From positions 37,587 through 101,586 of the forward strand of contig NZ_BJXA01000028.1 in NCBI RefSeq assembly GCF_007990755.1: a stretch of DNA of 64,000 nucleotides, written 5' to 3'. The stretch is from Nocardia ninae NBRC 108245. GTDB lineage: Bacteria; Actinomycetota; Actinomycetes; Mycobacteriales; Mycobacteriaceae. Shown here piece by piece: positions 47,408 to 59,076 of the stretch; positions within the stretch are counted from its first letter, which is position 1, and each line of letters begins with the position of its first letter. Both the position numbers and the translations under genes were made by a program. Below the pieces are notes generated by a model, which saw only the letters and a program-made list of their open reading frames with translations, did not search any database and was not told the DNA's origin.

Positions 47408-49150
47408 GTGCCGAGGTATCCGTCCGACACCATTTCGGCGGCGTTCGAGCGCTGCGCCGCCGAATTCGCCGACCGGCTCGCGATCAGCGCCGCGGACGGC
47501 GACCTCACCTACGCCGAGCTGAACGACCGCGCCAATCGGCTCGCCGGTCGGCTACTCACCCTCGGCATCCAACCGGACGACCCGGTCGGCGTCGATTTGC
47601 CCAGGTCGGGCCAGCTGATCGTCGCCCTGCTCGCCGTGCTCAAGGCGGGCGCGGGTTATCTCGCACTCGACCCATATCAACCGGAGGAAGTCCGGTCGAC
47701 CGTGCTGGCTGACGCGGGGGTCAAGGTGGTGGTGACATCCGAGCTCATGGCCGAGGCTCCGCAGGTACCGGCCACGCTGCCGCCGGTACCTGCCTGCGGA
47801 GACAGCGTCGCCTATTTCGCCTACACCTCCGGATCGACCGGCAGACCCAAGGGGGTCTGCGTTCCGCACCGGGCGGTGTTGCGGCTGATATCGGATCAAG
47901 AGTTCTTGCCTATCCGGCCCGATGACGTCTTCCTCCACTTGGCGCCGGTCGCCTTCGACGCCTCCACCCTCGAGATCTGGGGACCGCTACTCAACGGTGC
48001 ACGGCTGGTCGTCACCCCGCCCGGCGACATCTCCCTGCCCGAACTGGCACAGCTGATCGAACGCGAGGCGGTGACCACGCTCTGGCTGACCGCGGGTCTT
48101 TTCCACGCCATGGTCGAGGCGGGCCTCAGCCGGCTACGCGGGGTGCGCTACCTGCTCGCCGGCGGCGATGTGCTCTCGCCCGCCCATGTCGATCGAGCGC
48201 TGCGCGAACTCCCCGGCACCACACTGATCAACGGCTACGGCCCGACCGAGAACACGACCTTCACCGCCTGCTACCGGATCACCGCGCCGATCGGCGCAGG
48301 ACGGGTCCCGATCGGTCGGCCGATTCGCGGCACCACAGTGCACCTGCTCGACCGCGCACTGCGACCGGTCGCCGACGGCGAGGTAGGCGAACTATTCGCT
48401 GCCGGTGCGGGATTGGCACTCGGCTACCGAAACAATGCCGCACTCACCGCGGACCGGTTCCTGCCGAATCCGTTCGCCGAGGTGCCGGGCGATCGCCTCT
48501 ACCGGACCGGTGACCTCGCACTGCGCCGCCCCGACGGCGTGCTCGAGTTCCACGGCCGCACCGACGAGCAGGTCAAGATCCGTGGCTTCCGCGTCGAAAC
48601 CGCGCAGGTCGAAACCGCGCTACGCCACCACCCTGAGGTGCTCGACGCCGTCGTGGTCGCGCAAGACCGCGACAACGGACGCGTGCTGGCCGCGTTCTAT
48701 CTCAGCGACTTCGCACAGACCTCGGCGGATCTGCGCGAACATCTGTCAGCGACGTTGCCGCAGTACATGATTCCCGCAGCGTTCCAGTGGCTGGACCAGC
48801 TACCGCTCACCGGTAACGGCAAGATCGATCGGAAGCGGCTCGCCACGACCGTCATGCCAGGACGACCCGAACTCAGCACCGAATACCGGGCCCCGAGCAC
48901 CGATACCGAGGCCTGGCTGGCGCAGTTGTGGGGCGATCTGATGCAACTGGACACGATCGGTGTCGACGACGACTTCTTCGAACTGGGCGGGCATTCCCTG
49001 ATGGCTACCCGGATAACCCTCGAAATCGGCGCCCGCTACGGGCAGACCGTGCCCCCGGTCGCCTTCTACGAGGACCCGACGATCGCTCAATTGTCGGTGC
49101 TGATCGACGAATTGGCCGCCGACCACGACCGGACAGGCGAGCACCCATGA
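47408..49150 (+). CDS. stand-alone NRPS didomain A-PCP (valine-like code)
   Basis: 580 residues from GTG 47408 (AAGGAG upstream). Adenylation domain with YTSGSTGRPKG, NGYGPTE, YRTGD and the C-terminal NGKIDRK lysine, then a PCP with FFELGGHSLM (Ser near residue 530). The specificity code read by hand is DALWLGGTFK, close to the valine-type code family (inference). No condensation domain. It is followed with ATGA overlap by a P450, the layout of A-PCP/P450 cassettes such as NovH/NovI and NikP1/NikQ that beta-hydroxylate a carrier-bound amino acid. Confidence 0.93.
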   Translation: MPRYPSDTISAAFERCAAEFADRLAISAADGDLTYAELNDRANRLAGRLLTLGIQPDDPVGVDLPRSGQLIVALLAVLKAGAGYLALDPYQPEEVRSTVLADAGVKVVVTSELMAEAPQVPATLPPVPACGDSVAYFAYTSGSTGRPKGVCVPHRAVLRLISDQEFLPIRPDDVFLHLAPVAFDASTLEIWGPLLNGARLVVTPPGDISLPELAQLIEREAVTTLWLTAGLFHAMVEAGLSRLRGVRYLLAGGDVLSPAHVDRALRELPGTTLINGYGPTENTTFTACYRITAPIGAGRVPIGRPIRGTTVHLLDRALRPVADGEVGELFAAGAGLALGYRNNAALTADRFLPNPFAEVPGDRLYRTGDLALRRPDGVLEFHGRTDEQVKIRGFRVETAQVETALRHHPEVLDAVVVAQDRDNGRVLAAFYLSDFAQTSADLREHLSATLPQYMIPAAFQWLDQLPLTGNGKIDRKRLATTVMPGRPELSTEYRAPSTDTEAWLAQLWGDLMQLDTIGVDDDFFELGGHSLMATRITLEIGARYGQTVPPVAFYEDPTIAQLSVLIDELAADHDRTGEHP

Positions 49151-50478
49151 GAATCACCGTGCCACGAACAGCCGACCCCGACCCCGACCCCGACATCGAT
49201 CTCGCCGAGGTGGATCTGTCCGATCTCGACTGCTTCACCTCGGGGGATCCGCACGCGATCTGGGCGCAGCTGCGCAGACGCGCCCCGGCGCACCGCCGGC
49301 AGTTGCCCGATGGCCGGGCGTTCTGGTCGATAACCCGATATCACGACGTCCGAGCCGTCCTGCGCGATCACACCCGCTTCACCTCGAGCCGTGGCACGCT
49401 GCTGTCGATCCTCGGCGGCACCGACCCGGCGGGCGGGAAGATGATGGCGGCCAGCGACCCACCCGTGCACACCGCGATGCGCGAGCCGTTGAGCAAGGCG
49501 TTGTCACCGCGCGAACTACGATCCAGGGTGCCGCAGATCCGCCGGATCACCCACCAGGTCCTCGCTCCCCTGCTGGACGGCGGTGTGTGGGACATGGCCG
49601 AGGCCATGGCCGGGTTCCCGATGATGTTCACCGGTGCCCTCATGGGGATTCCGGAGGACGATTGGCCTTCGCTCGCTCGGCTGACCACCATGGCGATCGC
49701 ACCGCAGGACCCCGACTTCCAGCAGACCGCGGGTCACGGCACGCTGGCGGCGGCACACCACGAGCTGTTCGCCTACTTCGCCGGATTGGTCATGCGGCGC
49801 AGGCGAAATCCCGCCGACGACCTGATCGGCTTCCTGCTCGAGATGACCGCAGACGGCCGCAAGCTCCGCCACGACGAGCTCGTCTACAACTGCTACAGCC
49901 TGTTGCTCGGCGCGAATGTCACGACCCCCCACGCGGTCGCCGCGACCGTGCTCGCGCTGATCGACCATCCCGCCGAGTACCGCCGCTGGACCGCGGACCC
50001 GTCGCTGACCCCGACCGCGGTCGAGGAAGGGTTGCGCTGGGCCTCGCCCACGAACCACTTCCTGCGCTACACGGTCACCGATACCACGATCGGCGGGCAG
50101 TCGATCCCCGCGGGCGAAGCGGTGGTGGCCTGGCTCGGTTCGGCCAATCGGGACGACGACGTCTTTGCCGATCCGTTCCGGTTCGACCTCACCCGGGCGC
50201 CGAACCCGCACGTCGCGTTCGGCTATGGGCCGCACTACTGCATCGGCGCACCGCTGGCGCGCATCGCGCTCCGGGTGCTGTTCGAGGAGATCACGCGGGT
50301 GGTCGAGTCGTTCTCGGTGGCCGGTCCGGTCGAGCATCTCGCGTCGACCTTCACCGCGGGCGTGAAGCGACTCCCGTTGCGGGCACAGCTGTTTCCTAAC
50401 GCGCGATTTCCCGACCCGCGACACGCCGACGATCCGATCGGGGTCGGGACCGCACGCAGAACAGGAGGTGCCGGATGA
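49147..50478 (+). CDS. cytochrome P450, probably acting on an aminoacyl-PCP
   Basis: 443 residues from the ATGA overlap at 49147. Heme loop FGYGPHYCIG is intact. The I-helix reads LLLGANVTTPHA: Val stands where most P450s have the acidic residue of the acid-alcohol pair. The N-terminus has an acidic DPDPDPDIDLAEVDLSDLD stretch before the P450 fold. Position directly after an A-PCP didomain suggests a carrier-bound amino acid as substrate. It overlaps the type II thioesterase by ATGA. Confidence 0.92.
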   Translation: MRITVPRTADPDPDPDIDLAEVDLSDLDCFTSGDPHAIWAQLRRRAPAHRRQLPDGRAFWSITRYHDVRAVLRDHTRFTSSRGTLLSILGGTDPAGGKMMAASDPPVHTAMREPLSKALSPRELRSRVPQIRRITHQVLAPLLDGGVWDMAEAMAGFPMMFTGALMGIPEDDWPSLARLTTMAIAPQDPDFQQTAGHGTLAAAHHELFAYFAGLVMRRRRNPADDLIGFLLEMTADGRKLRHDELVYNCYSLLLGANVTTPHAVAATVLALIDHPAEYRRWTADPSLTPTAVEEGLRWASPTNHFLRYTVTDTTIGGQSIPAGEAVVAWLGSANRDDDVFADPFRFDLTRAPNPHVAFGYGPHYCIGAPLARIALRVLFEEITRVVESFSVAGPVEHLASTFTAGVKRLPLRAQLFPNARFPDPRHADDPIGVGTARRTGGAG

Positions 50479-51236
50479 GTGCCACGCGACGCCCGGCCAA
50501 GCTGCTCCTCCGGCAACCAAGGGACGACTGCGCCGCGCGCCTGTTCTGCTTTCCCTACTCGGGTCTCGGGGCCTCGATGTACAGGAACTGGCCAACCCGC
50601 ATCGGGGATATCGAGATCTGCCTGATCCAGCCGCCGGGCCGGGAGAACAGGATGCGCGACCCACACTTCGGCACCTACGCGGAACTCGCCGAAGAGGTGG
50701 TGGCCTACGTGGAGCCGTTCCTGGACCGCCCGTTCGGGTTGTTCGGCCATTGCGGCGGAGCGCTCGCGGCGTTCGCGACCGCGCTGCTACTCGCGGACAC
50801 TCCGCTGCCCGATCCGGCGTGCTTGTTCGTCTCCTCGCAGGTAGCACCGCACGAGGGCCCGTTCGGCCGGTTTCTGTCCATGAGCGATGACGAGCTCGGC
50901 GTCGAGCTGGCCCAGCTGACGCGCGCGATGGGCGCCGAGCCGCAGCCGCAGCTACTCGCGCTGAGCCTGCGCGTGCTGCGCGCCGACGTGACGGCGAATC
51001 AGCGCTACCGGCTCGATGCCCCGGTGCCGCTGCCCGGTCGGCTGTGCGCGATCGGATGGAGCGACGATCCGGAGATCCGGCCCGAGCAGATGGCGGGCTG
51101 GTCCGCTTACGCGGCGCCGGACCGCTTCATCAGAACGGTGCTGCCAGGCGAACATTACGAGTTCCTGAGCGCCCCTGATGTGCTCCTCGACGAGCTGTCC
51201 AGCGGATTGCGCCCGGCGACAACGGAGGTCAGGTAA
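50475..51236 (+). CDS. type II thioesterase with Cys nucleophile
   Basis: A 253-residue alpha/beta hydrolase of the NRPS/PKS type II thioesterase family, which removes wrong or stalled acyl groups from carrier proteins. N-terminal LFCFPYSGLGASMY and PPGRENR are diagnostic. The nucleophile elbow reads GHCGGA (about residues 91-96), so the usual Ser is Cys; the codon is tgc. The Asp (GWSDDPEI) and His (PGEHYEFL) positions are present. Starts at an ATGA overlap with the P450 and ends 2 nt before the desaturase gene. Confidence 0.92.
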   Translation: MSATRRPAKLLLRQPRDDCAARLFCFPYSGLGASMYRNWPTRIGDIEICLIQPPGRENRMRDPHFGTYAELAEEVVAYVEPFLDRPFGLFGHCGGALAAFATALLLADTPLPDPACLFVSSQVAPHEGPFGRFLSMSDDELGVELAQLTRAMGAEPQPQLLALSLRVLRADVTANQRYRLDAPVPLPGRLCAIGWSDDPEIRPEQMAGWSAYAAPDRFIRTVLPGEHYEFLSAPDVLLDELSSGLRPATTEVR

Positions 51237-51238
51237 CA

Positions 51239-52200
51239 ATGTCGACTCACATCTGGCGACACAGCCCCAAAGACGCTGTGCCACTATGCTTCAGCGTGGC
51301 GCAGCTGATAGCGATGATTTGGCTGGCCCGCACCTGGTCCGACGCGGCTCCCCTCGCACGAGCCGGTGGCTTCGTGCTGATCACCATGCTGATGACCTAC
51401 AACATCATCGTGGTCTCGCACTTGTTCACGCATGCACCGTGGTTCACCGCACGGCGGCTCAATGCGGTTGCTTCCCTGCTCAATTCGATCTGTATCGGCC
51501 AATCCGTGCAGGCGTACCACCTGACCCATGTACGAAATCACCACCGCTACAACAATGATCCGATCGGCGACGACGGCACCACCCGGGACACGTCGTCGAC
51601 CTACCGTGACGGGCACGACGGCGAGCACAGTCCGTTGCTCCGATATGTACTCCTCGGTGCGCTCGACAGCCTGCGCACCAGGGGCAAGGACGCGCTGGCG
51701 ATCACCAGGCTGTGGCGGATCGGTGCCCGGGAGACACAACTGCTTTCGCTCATTTCCCGCAGAGAACCCCGGCGCGGCCAGGAGCTGCGGCAGGTGCGGG
51801 CGGACCGGGCGGCGCACATCCTGTCGTTGGCCGGGTTCGCCGTACTGTCCTGGCAGTGGACGCTGCTGTGCTATCTGCCCGCGTTCTTCGTCGCGCTGGC
51901 ACTGGTGAATGTGCAGAACTACTACCGGCATTTCGGTGCCGACCCCAGTCACCGCGGTGCCGACGCGGTCAGTTACTACGGCCGCCTCTACAACCTGCTC
52001 GCCTTCAACGACGGCTATCACCAGGAGCATCACCTCAGCCCGTCGACGCACTGGTCGCAGCTGCCCGGTGTGCGAGAGCGGCGACAGGACCTGCTCGCGG
52101 CTCGACCGAGGATCATCAGCCCGGTTCCGGCAATGCTGGGCTTCCTGCACCGGAATCGCCCGTTGCTCCATCGTTCTCGCACCGACATCTCGGCGAACCA

Positions 52201-52204
<4 letters not shown>
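51239..52204 (+). CDS. membrane fatty-acid-desaturase-like di-iron oxygenase
   Basis: A 321-residue membrane protein of the PF00487 family. Hydrophobic segments occur near residues 15-60 and 195-225. The His boxes are HLFTH, HLTHVRNHH and GYHQEHH, giving the 8-His di-iron site. Members desaturate or hydroxylate acyl chains; some in NRPS clusters act on carrier-bound substrates. It ends in an ATGA overlap with the leucine-type A-PCP, so it may modify the leucyl or acyl group on that carrier (inference). Confidence 0.9.
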
Positions 52205-54081
<1,877 letters not shown>

Positions 54082-54108
54082 GCGCGCCTGGGCTACAACC
54101 GACCGCGG

Positions 54109-54972
54109 TCACGTCCAGAAAAGCAACTCGCCGGTTTCGGCGAGACCGGTGAAACACGTGATCAGCAACCTGCCGCGGTCGGTGTCGTCGCCACCGAGGA
54201 CGCCGTGCACCAGGTTCCCGTTGATGACACAGAGATCGCCTGCCGCGACCCGGATCTCGATGCTGGCGTGGTCGGCGAGCAAGTGTGGTGGATAGGGATA
54301 TCCGCTGTGCGTCACCTCGAGCCTCGCACGGGTTTCCGCGTCAGGAATCACGTTCCAGATCTTGACCGCGCCGCCATGACCGGGAACGTGCGGATAAACG
54401 TTGACCGCCATCACCCGGCGGATCCGCTGGATCTCGAACCCGGCCTGCAGCGGATCGCTCAGCTGTGCCAGATCGTCGTGCGGTAGCAGCAGGTACTCAT
54501 CGATGTTGTTCCAGCACACCGCTTTCGATGAGCCTGCGACGCGGCCACCGTGCGCTGCGGGCCGCGCCCCTGGGACGGCGCCCGCGTCGGCGAGCAGCGT
54601 GCGCAGGCGTGCCACCGGATCGTCGGCGTTCTTGTACAGTCCCCGCACCGCGGCCTCTGTGCGCTCGACATCATCGAGGTAGTGCGCAGTGGTCTTATCG
54701 ATATGGGAAGCCCCGACGATGTACGCCTCCACACCATCAGCGCCCGCCCCGTATCGAGGAGTACGAGCCATCGACGCCCAGAAGTTATCGGTAACGGTCC
54801 GGCAATCCGACTCCGCGAGAAAGCCGCTCACCTGATAAGCGGCGAGCTTGCCGTGCAGTACATCCAGCACACACGCGATATCGAGGTCCCCGTCGGTTCG
54901 ATGCAGTCGAAACTGGTCATCAGGCATCGATGACCCAGTCACAGGCAGCGTGGGAAGATCGTCAGTATTCAT
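54109..54972 (-). CDS. predicted 2OG/Fe(II)-dependent oxygenase
   Basis: 287 residues from ATG 54972 (GAGGA upstream). Candidate iron ligands are His-Asp-Asp in LLPHDDLAQL (H-x-D) and His in NLVHGVLGG, with Arg of DRGRLLITCF as 2-oxoglutarate anchor. The mid-segment AGFEIQRIRRVMAVNVYPH and the C-terminal GLAETGELLFWT recall 2OG oxygenases near NRPS clusters. Because the H-x-D acid is present it would be a hydroxylase rather than a halogenase. Convergent to the A-PCP operon and the last gene that fits the cluster. Confidence 0.72.
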   Translation of the reverse strand: MNTDDLPTLPVTGSSMPDDQFRLHRTDGDLDIACVLDVLHGKLAAYQVSGFLAESDCRTVTDNFWASMARTPRYGAGADGVEAYIVGASHIDKTTAHYLDDVERTEAAVRGLYKNADDPVARLRTLLADAGAVPGARPAAHGGRVAGSSKAVCWNNIDEYLLLPHDDLAQLSDPLQAGFEIQRIRRVMAVNVYPHVPGHGGAVKIWNVIPDAETRARLEVTHSGYPYPPHLLADHASIEIRVAAGDLCVINGNLVHGVLGGDDTDRGRLLITCFTGLAETGELLFWT

Positions 54973-55671
54973 CTTGTCCTCGCGATGGTTCGGATTACGT
55001 CTCATACGGTTTTGCGCCACGACTCGAGCTGACTGGGACCCGAAGCGCACGGCTGCATTCAGTCCGCAACACAGAGCTCCCAGCTCCACTTTCGATGTTC
55101 GCGTTCGCTCTGCCCATGATGACCACCTGGTCCGCACGCCCACGGCAACCCGAATGCCGATCGAATCGCCTTCCAGGTGATCGACGACCTGCGACGTTTC
55201 GTACCGAAGGGGACCGCGCTACGGTCTTGGTACGGCACTGCCGGGGACTGCCCCCGGTTTGGTTGACTCCTGAGCTGTGCGGATGCGTCCCCGCGGTGGA
55301 AGCATCATCAACATGCCCAAGCCCTGTCCCGAGGACTTCCGCCGCGATGTTGTCGCGGTCGCCCGCAAGGGCGAGATCCGTTGACTCAGATCGCGAAGGA
55401 TTTCGGGATCTCGCAGAGCTCCCGGTTTCCTGGTCGCCTCGCTGGTTACCGCTGACCCATATTCAGAACCGCTGCCAGGGGCATAAGCGGTAGCTTCCCT
55501 TGTGGCGCCGGGGATGTGAAGTAGCTCGATCCCGACCACACGACCAGGGTGGCGGTGGTCGAACATTTCAAGTGCACTTCACCGGAGGTGCTGTCGAGCA
55601 CGGCCTCGGTGACGCGCCAGGCCGCGCGAAGTAGGCGCCCCTTTAGTCAAGGGGTCGACGAGGGTGCGGAG
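54973..55671. other. cluster edge: IS debris, no intact gene
   Basis: About 700 bp holding the oxygenase promoter on the left, a GC hairpin (CCGGGG 55241-55246, CCCCGG 55252-55257, then TTT), and a broken IS3 orfA (listed). No intact gene seen. It marks the change from biosynthetic genes to mobile and chromosomal DNA. Confidence 0.6.
55313..55433 (+). pseudogene. IS3-family orfA transposase remnant
   Basis: ATG 55313 encodes MPKPCPEDFRRDVVAVARKG, the start of an IS3-type OrfA helix-turn-helix protein, but it stops after 23 codons at TGA. After a one-base shift the frame continues as LTQIAKDFGISQS, the next piece of the same protein, then decays. No orfB is visible. Debris of an old insertion. 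Confidence 0.75.
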
Positions 55672-56796
55672 TTATGCTGTTTCGTGGGTCCGGGGAGGTG
55701 GCTTGTCCGAAGGATCGCTGTGCGGGTTGAAGCCGGTCGCGCTGGAGCCAGTAGTCGTTCCCGATTGCCCTCCCGGGCCTGCCAATTCACGTTTGTCCTG
55801 GTCAGCGAGCATGCGTGTGTAGATGACGTTGGATATCCGTCGTTTCAAGGCTCGGACGGCTTCCATTGAAGTCTTACCGGCGAGTCGTTTGTGGTCGTAG
55901 TAAGCGCGGCCGGCAGTGCGGTGACGGAGTTGGACGACGGCCATGATGTGCAGCACCCGGTTGATTTTGCGGTTTCCTGAGCGTGAAAGCCGATGTCGCT
56001 GTTGGTCTCCGGAGGAAGCGTCCAGCGGCGCGGTGCCATTCCAAGACGCGAACCGGTCCCGGGTCGCGAAACGATGGATGTCGCCGGTGTCGGCGAGAAG
56101 CCGTGCGGCGCTGGAGGGTCCGATGCCGTTGAGATCCATCAAGGTCGAGCCGCGATCGGTGATCAGTTCCCGCAATTCCTTGTCGGCGGCTTCGATCTTG
56201 CCATCGACGACCCCGAGTTCATCGATCTGCTCACTGACCAGCCGTTTCTGAACTCGTTCGACGGGACCGTCGACAGTGAGTGAAGCGAGCAGTGCGCGAG
56301 CTTGCGTCGCGGTGCGGAACTTCTTGGCCCCGCCGGGTATCAAGTCCAGCAGCAGCCGATGGGCTCGGTTGACGATCTGGGTGCGAGAACGACCGAGCTC
56401 GTCGCGGCGATCAGAGAGCAGACCCAACGCGATCAGTTCCGGATCGGCGAGGACCCTGCGCAGATTCGGTGCTCGCAGCGCCGCCAGCGCCACTGAGTGT
56501 GCATCGACGGGATCGGTCTTGCGACCGTTGCCGGTAGCGAACACGCGAACCTGCGCCGGCACGTCGATGACGGTCTCCCCGTCATCGACCAGCCGGTGCG
56601 CCGAGTGGCGGCCGATGCCGTTGCATCCTTCGACAGCCCATACTCGGTCGGTGAATTGTTTTGCAGTAGTGAGCATCTGGGCATAGCCAGGTTTGTCGGT
56701 GGCGTATCTGCCATCGGCCAGCGTCTTGCCGGTCGGGTCGATGATGTCGATGGTGGCCGAGCGTTTGTGTGGATCCATGCCGATGATGACGGTCAT
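55672..56796 (-). CDS. IS110-family transposase
   Basis: 374 residues, normal length. N-terminal RuvC-like DEDD domain: Asp in GMDPHK (residue 8), Glu in AVEGCNG (56), Asp-Asp in KTDPVDAH (95, 98). C-terminal Transposase_20 domain with LMDLNGIGPSSAARLL and a conserved Ser-rich SASSGDQ...RLSRSGNRKIN-type segment. The gene looks intact, so the element may be active. IS110 elements have no long terminal inverted repeats and use a bridge RNA made from a non-coding end. Element borders were not determined. Confidence 0.93.
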   Translation of the reverse strand: MTVIIGMDPHKRSATIDIIDPTGKTLADGRYATDKPGYAQMLTTAKQFTDRVWAVEGCNGIGRHSAHRLVDDGETVIDVPAQVRVFATGNGRKTDPVDAHSVALAALRAPNLRRVLADPELIALGLLSDRRDELGRSRTQIVNRAHRLLLDLIPGGAKKFRTATQARALLASLTVDGPVERVQKRLVSEQIDELGVVDGKIEAADKELRELITDRGSTLMDLNGIGPSSAARLLADTGDIHRFATRDRFASWNGTAPLDASSGDQQRHRLSRSGNRKINRVLHIMAVVQLRHRTAGRAYYDHKRLAGKTSMEAVRALKRRISNVIYTRMLADQDKRELAGPGGQSGTTTGSSATGFNPHSDPSDKPPPRTHETA

Positions 56797-57138
56797 CGCT
56801 TATCCCTCTCTCGACGCAGGTTTCGGTGTCCGTGCACGGGGAGGGCACCGCTACTTCGAGCCAGGGCATGCCCCTTTTCAGCCACTCCCGCACGGCACCC
56901 GGCGGGAGGCAAGCCATGAGTGAGCCACACCGGTCTTACTGGCGGGCAGCCGCGTTGGAGAGCATCCCGCCGGGCACCTGGACCAGATCCTGGCCAGGAC
57001 CCAGCCCTACCCACCATTGTCTAAGTAGCCACGCGGAGCGCTCGATCTGAACGTACGGCGATTACCCGCTGATCGGTTTGCCGCCAACGTCTCCGGAACA
57101 CCCGACAGTGCCGATTACGCGACGTATTACAGGTTGTA
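56797..57138 (-). other. IS110 upstream non-coding region and spacer to fabG1
   Basis: 342 bp without a gene. Part of it, next to the transposase start, is the expected site of the IS110 left end and of the bridge RNA that IS110-group elements transcribe from their 5' non-coding end. The rest separates the element from the fabG1 stop. No inhA coding sequence is present here. Confidence 0.45.
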
Positions 57139-57867
<729 letters not shown>

Positions 57868-58061
57868 CTATCTGGACCACACGGTGGGTGTTCGACGTGA
57901 TGCCGACTGCGGCGCAGGCATTCTCATCAGCCGCTGGTCCCGGGCGGAAGATCTACCGGCGATGGGCATCCGGGGCCGGGTGAACGCACGGACATGCCGA
58001 TCAGCGAGCAGTCCTCCGTACTGAGGATCTCCATCGTGCAGGGTCGAATCGTTCACTGGCG

Positions 58062-58478
58062 TCACTGTGTCCGTCTGTCCGGCGGAGCGAGAACGGTGAC
58101 CGTTTCCGACTTGGACTGGGATCGGAATTTCACGACGATCGTGTGCGGGCCGGCAGTCGCTGGAGTCCACGGCACCCCGACATTCGCATACCCCTTCTCG
58201 ACAACGAGATTCGGCCCGGAAGTACCGACGAGCTGTTCGCCGACGTAGAAGTTCACCTCGTCCGACGGGTCCGCCTGCGCCGAGTACCTGACGGACGCTA
58301 CGAGAGCGCAGCCACAGCCGACGTGGGGTGCCTCCGAATGCGGGTTGGGACTTGAAGCCCATATCTCGAACACGGAGAGCTTCGCGTCCTCGTCGGGCAG
58401 CGTGGTACATGCAGCGGCCATGCCGCCCACCACTGCCGCCCAGCAGGCCATATGCACCAGAACGGTTTTCGTGTTCAT
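58062..58478 (-). CDS. small putative lipoprotein with Ig-like domain
   Basis: 138 residues. N-terminal hydrophobic segment ending in GMAAAC fits a lipoprotein signal with Cys near residue 24. The mature part (VRYSAQADPSDEVNFYVGEQLVG... PWTPATAGPHTIVVKF) has the beta-strand pattern of bacterial Ig-like/CHRD-type domains. Function unknown; likely surface-anchored. Confidence 0.7.
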   Translation of the reverse strand: MNTKTVLVHMACWAAVVGGMAAACTTLPDEDAKLSVFEIWASSPNPHSEAPHVGCGCALVASVRYSAQADPSDEVNFYVGEQLVGTSGPNLVVEKGYANVGVPWTPATAGPHTIVVKFRSQSKSETVTVLAPPDRRTQ

Positions 58479-58645
58479 CCACCAATTCTGTGCCCCGCCG
58501 GGCGATCGTCAGTCCCCGAATTGCTGGGGCGGCACCGAGTCGGGCGATGACCTCGGCTGGCAAGTCGCGCGCGGTCACCAGCCGCCACCCTTGAAGACGT
58601 CCGCATCTAGCCGATTATCGAGTGGTGGGCGCTCTGCTGTCACGC
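58479..58645. other. short intergenic region, nothing seen
   Basis: No gene or clear signal seen in these 167 bp beyond the expected lipoprotein promoter. Confidence 0.4.
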
Positions 58646-59008
58646 TTACGCAGTGACCTTCCAGGCGGCGGTGCCGCCTCCTCGCTCCCAGTGCCACCAA
58701 CCCTGCCCCGCACCGTGTTCCAACAGCTTGCGAATCTTCGGCAGGTCCGCCTCCGGCGGTACATCCAAGGCCACCATCCGGTAGCGCTCGATGCCGTCAC
58801 CTGTCGTGCAGAGGCGGTGGAAGGCCTTCAATACACTCTCCCGAGTGGCAGCCGAGCCATCGTCTTTCAGCACGATCAAGCGGATGGTGCAGTTCTGCGA
58901 GGGCTCGACAGTCTTGCCGACCCAGAGGACCCCCTCGTCGTCCGGCTCCACTGTGATGATGTCCCCGCTGGCGACTCCGCGAACGTGACGATCACCGACC
59001 AGAACGTG
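58646..59008 (-). pseudogene. 5'-truncated DUF4265-like gene
   Basis: From GTG 58951 a 101-residue frame (VEPDDEGVLWV ... GWWHWERG ... AAWKVTA) matches the C-terminal two thirds of DUF4265-type actinobacterial proteins. The same frame reads on upstream through WARAVNIHVLVGDRHV to an in-frame stop near 59010, with no ATG or good RBS, so the N-terminus seems lost. A short functional form starting at the GTG cannot be excluded. Confidence 0.5.
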
Positions 59009-59076
59009 GATGTTTACCGCGCGCGCCCATCAAGCGTGACATCGTCGGTGCCGGGCGACATCATCCCATTTTGAGA

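Noticed and set aside
54109-54972. Assignment of the 2OG/Fe enzyme as a SyrB2/BesD-type halogenase
   Set aside because: An H-x-D acid (HDD) is present, whereas such halogenases have Gly or Ala at that position.
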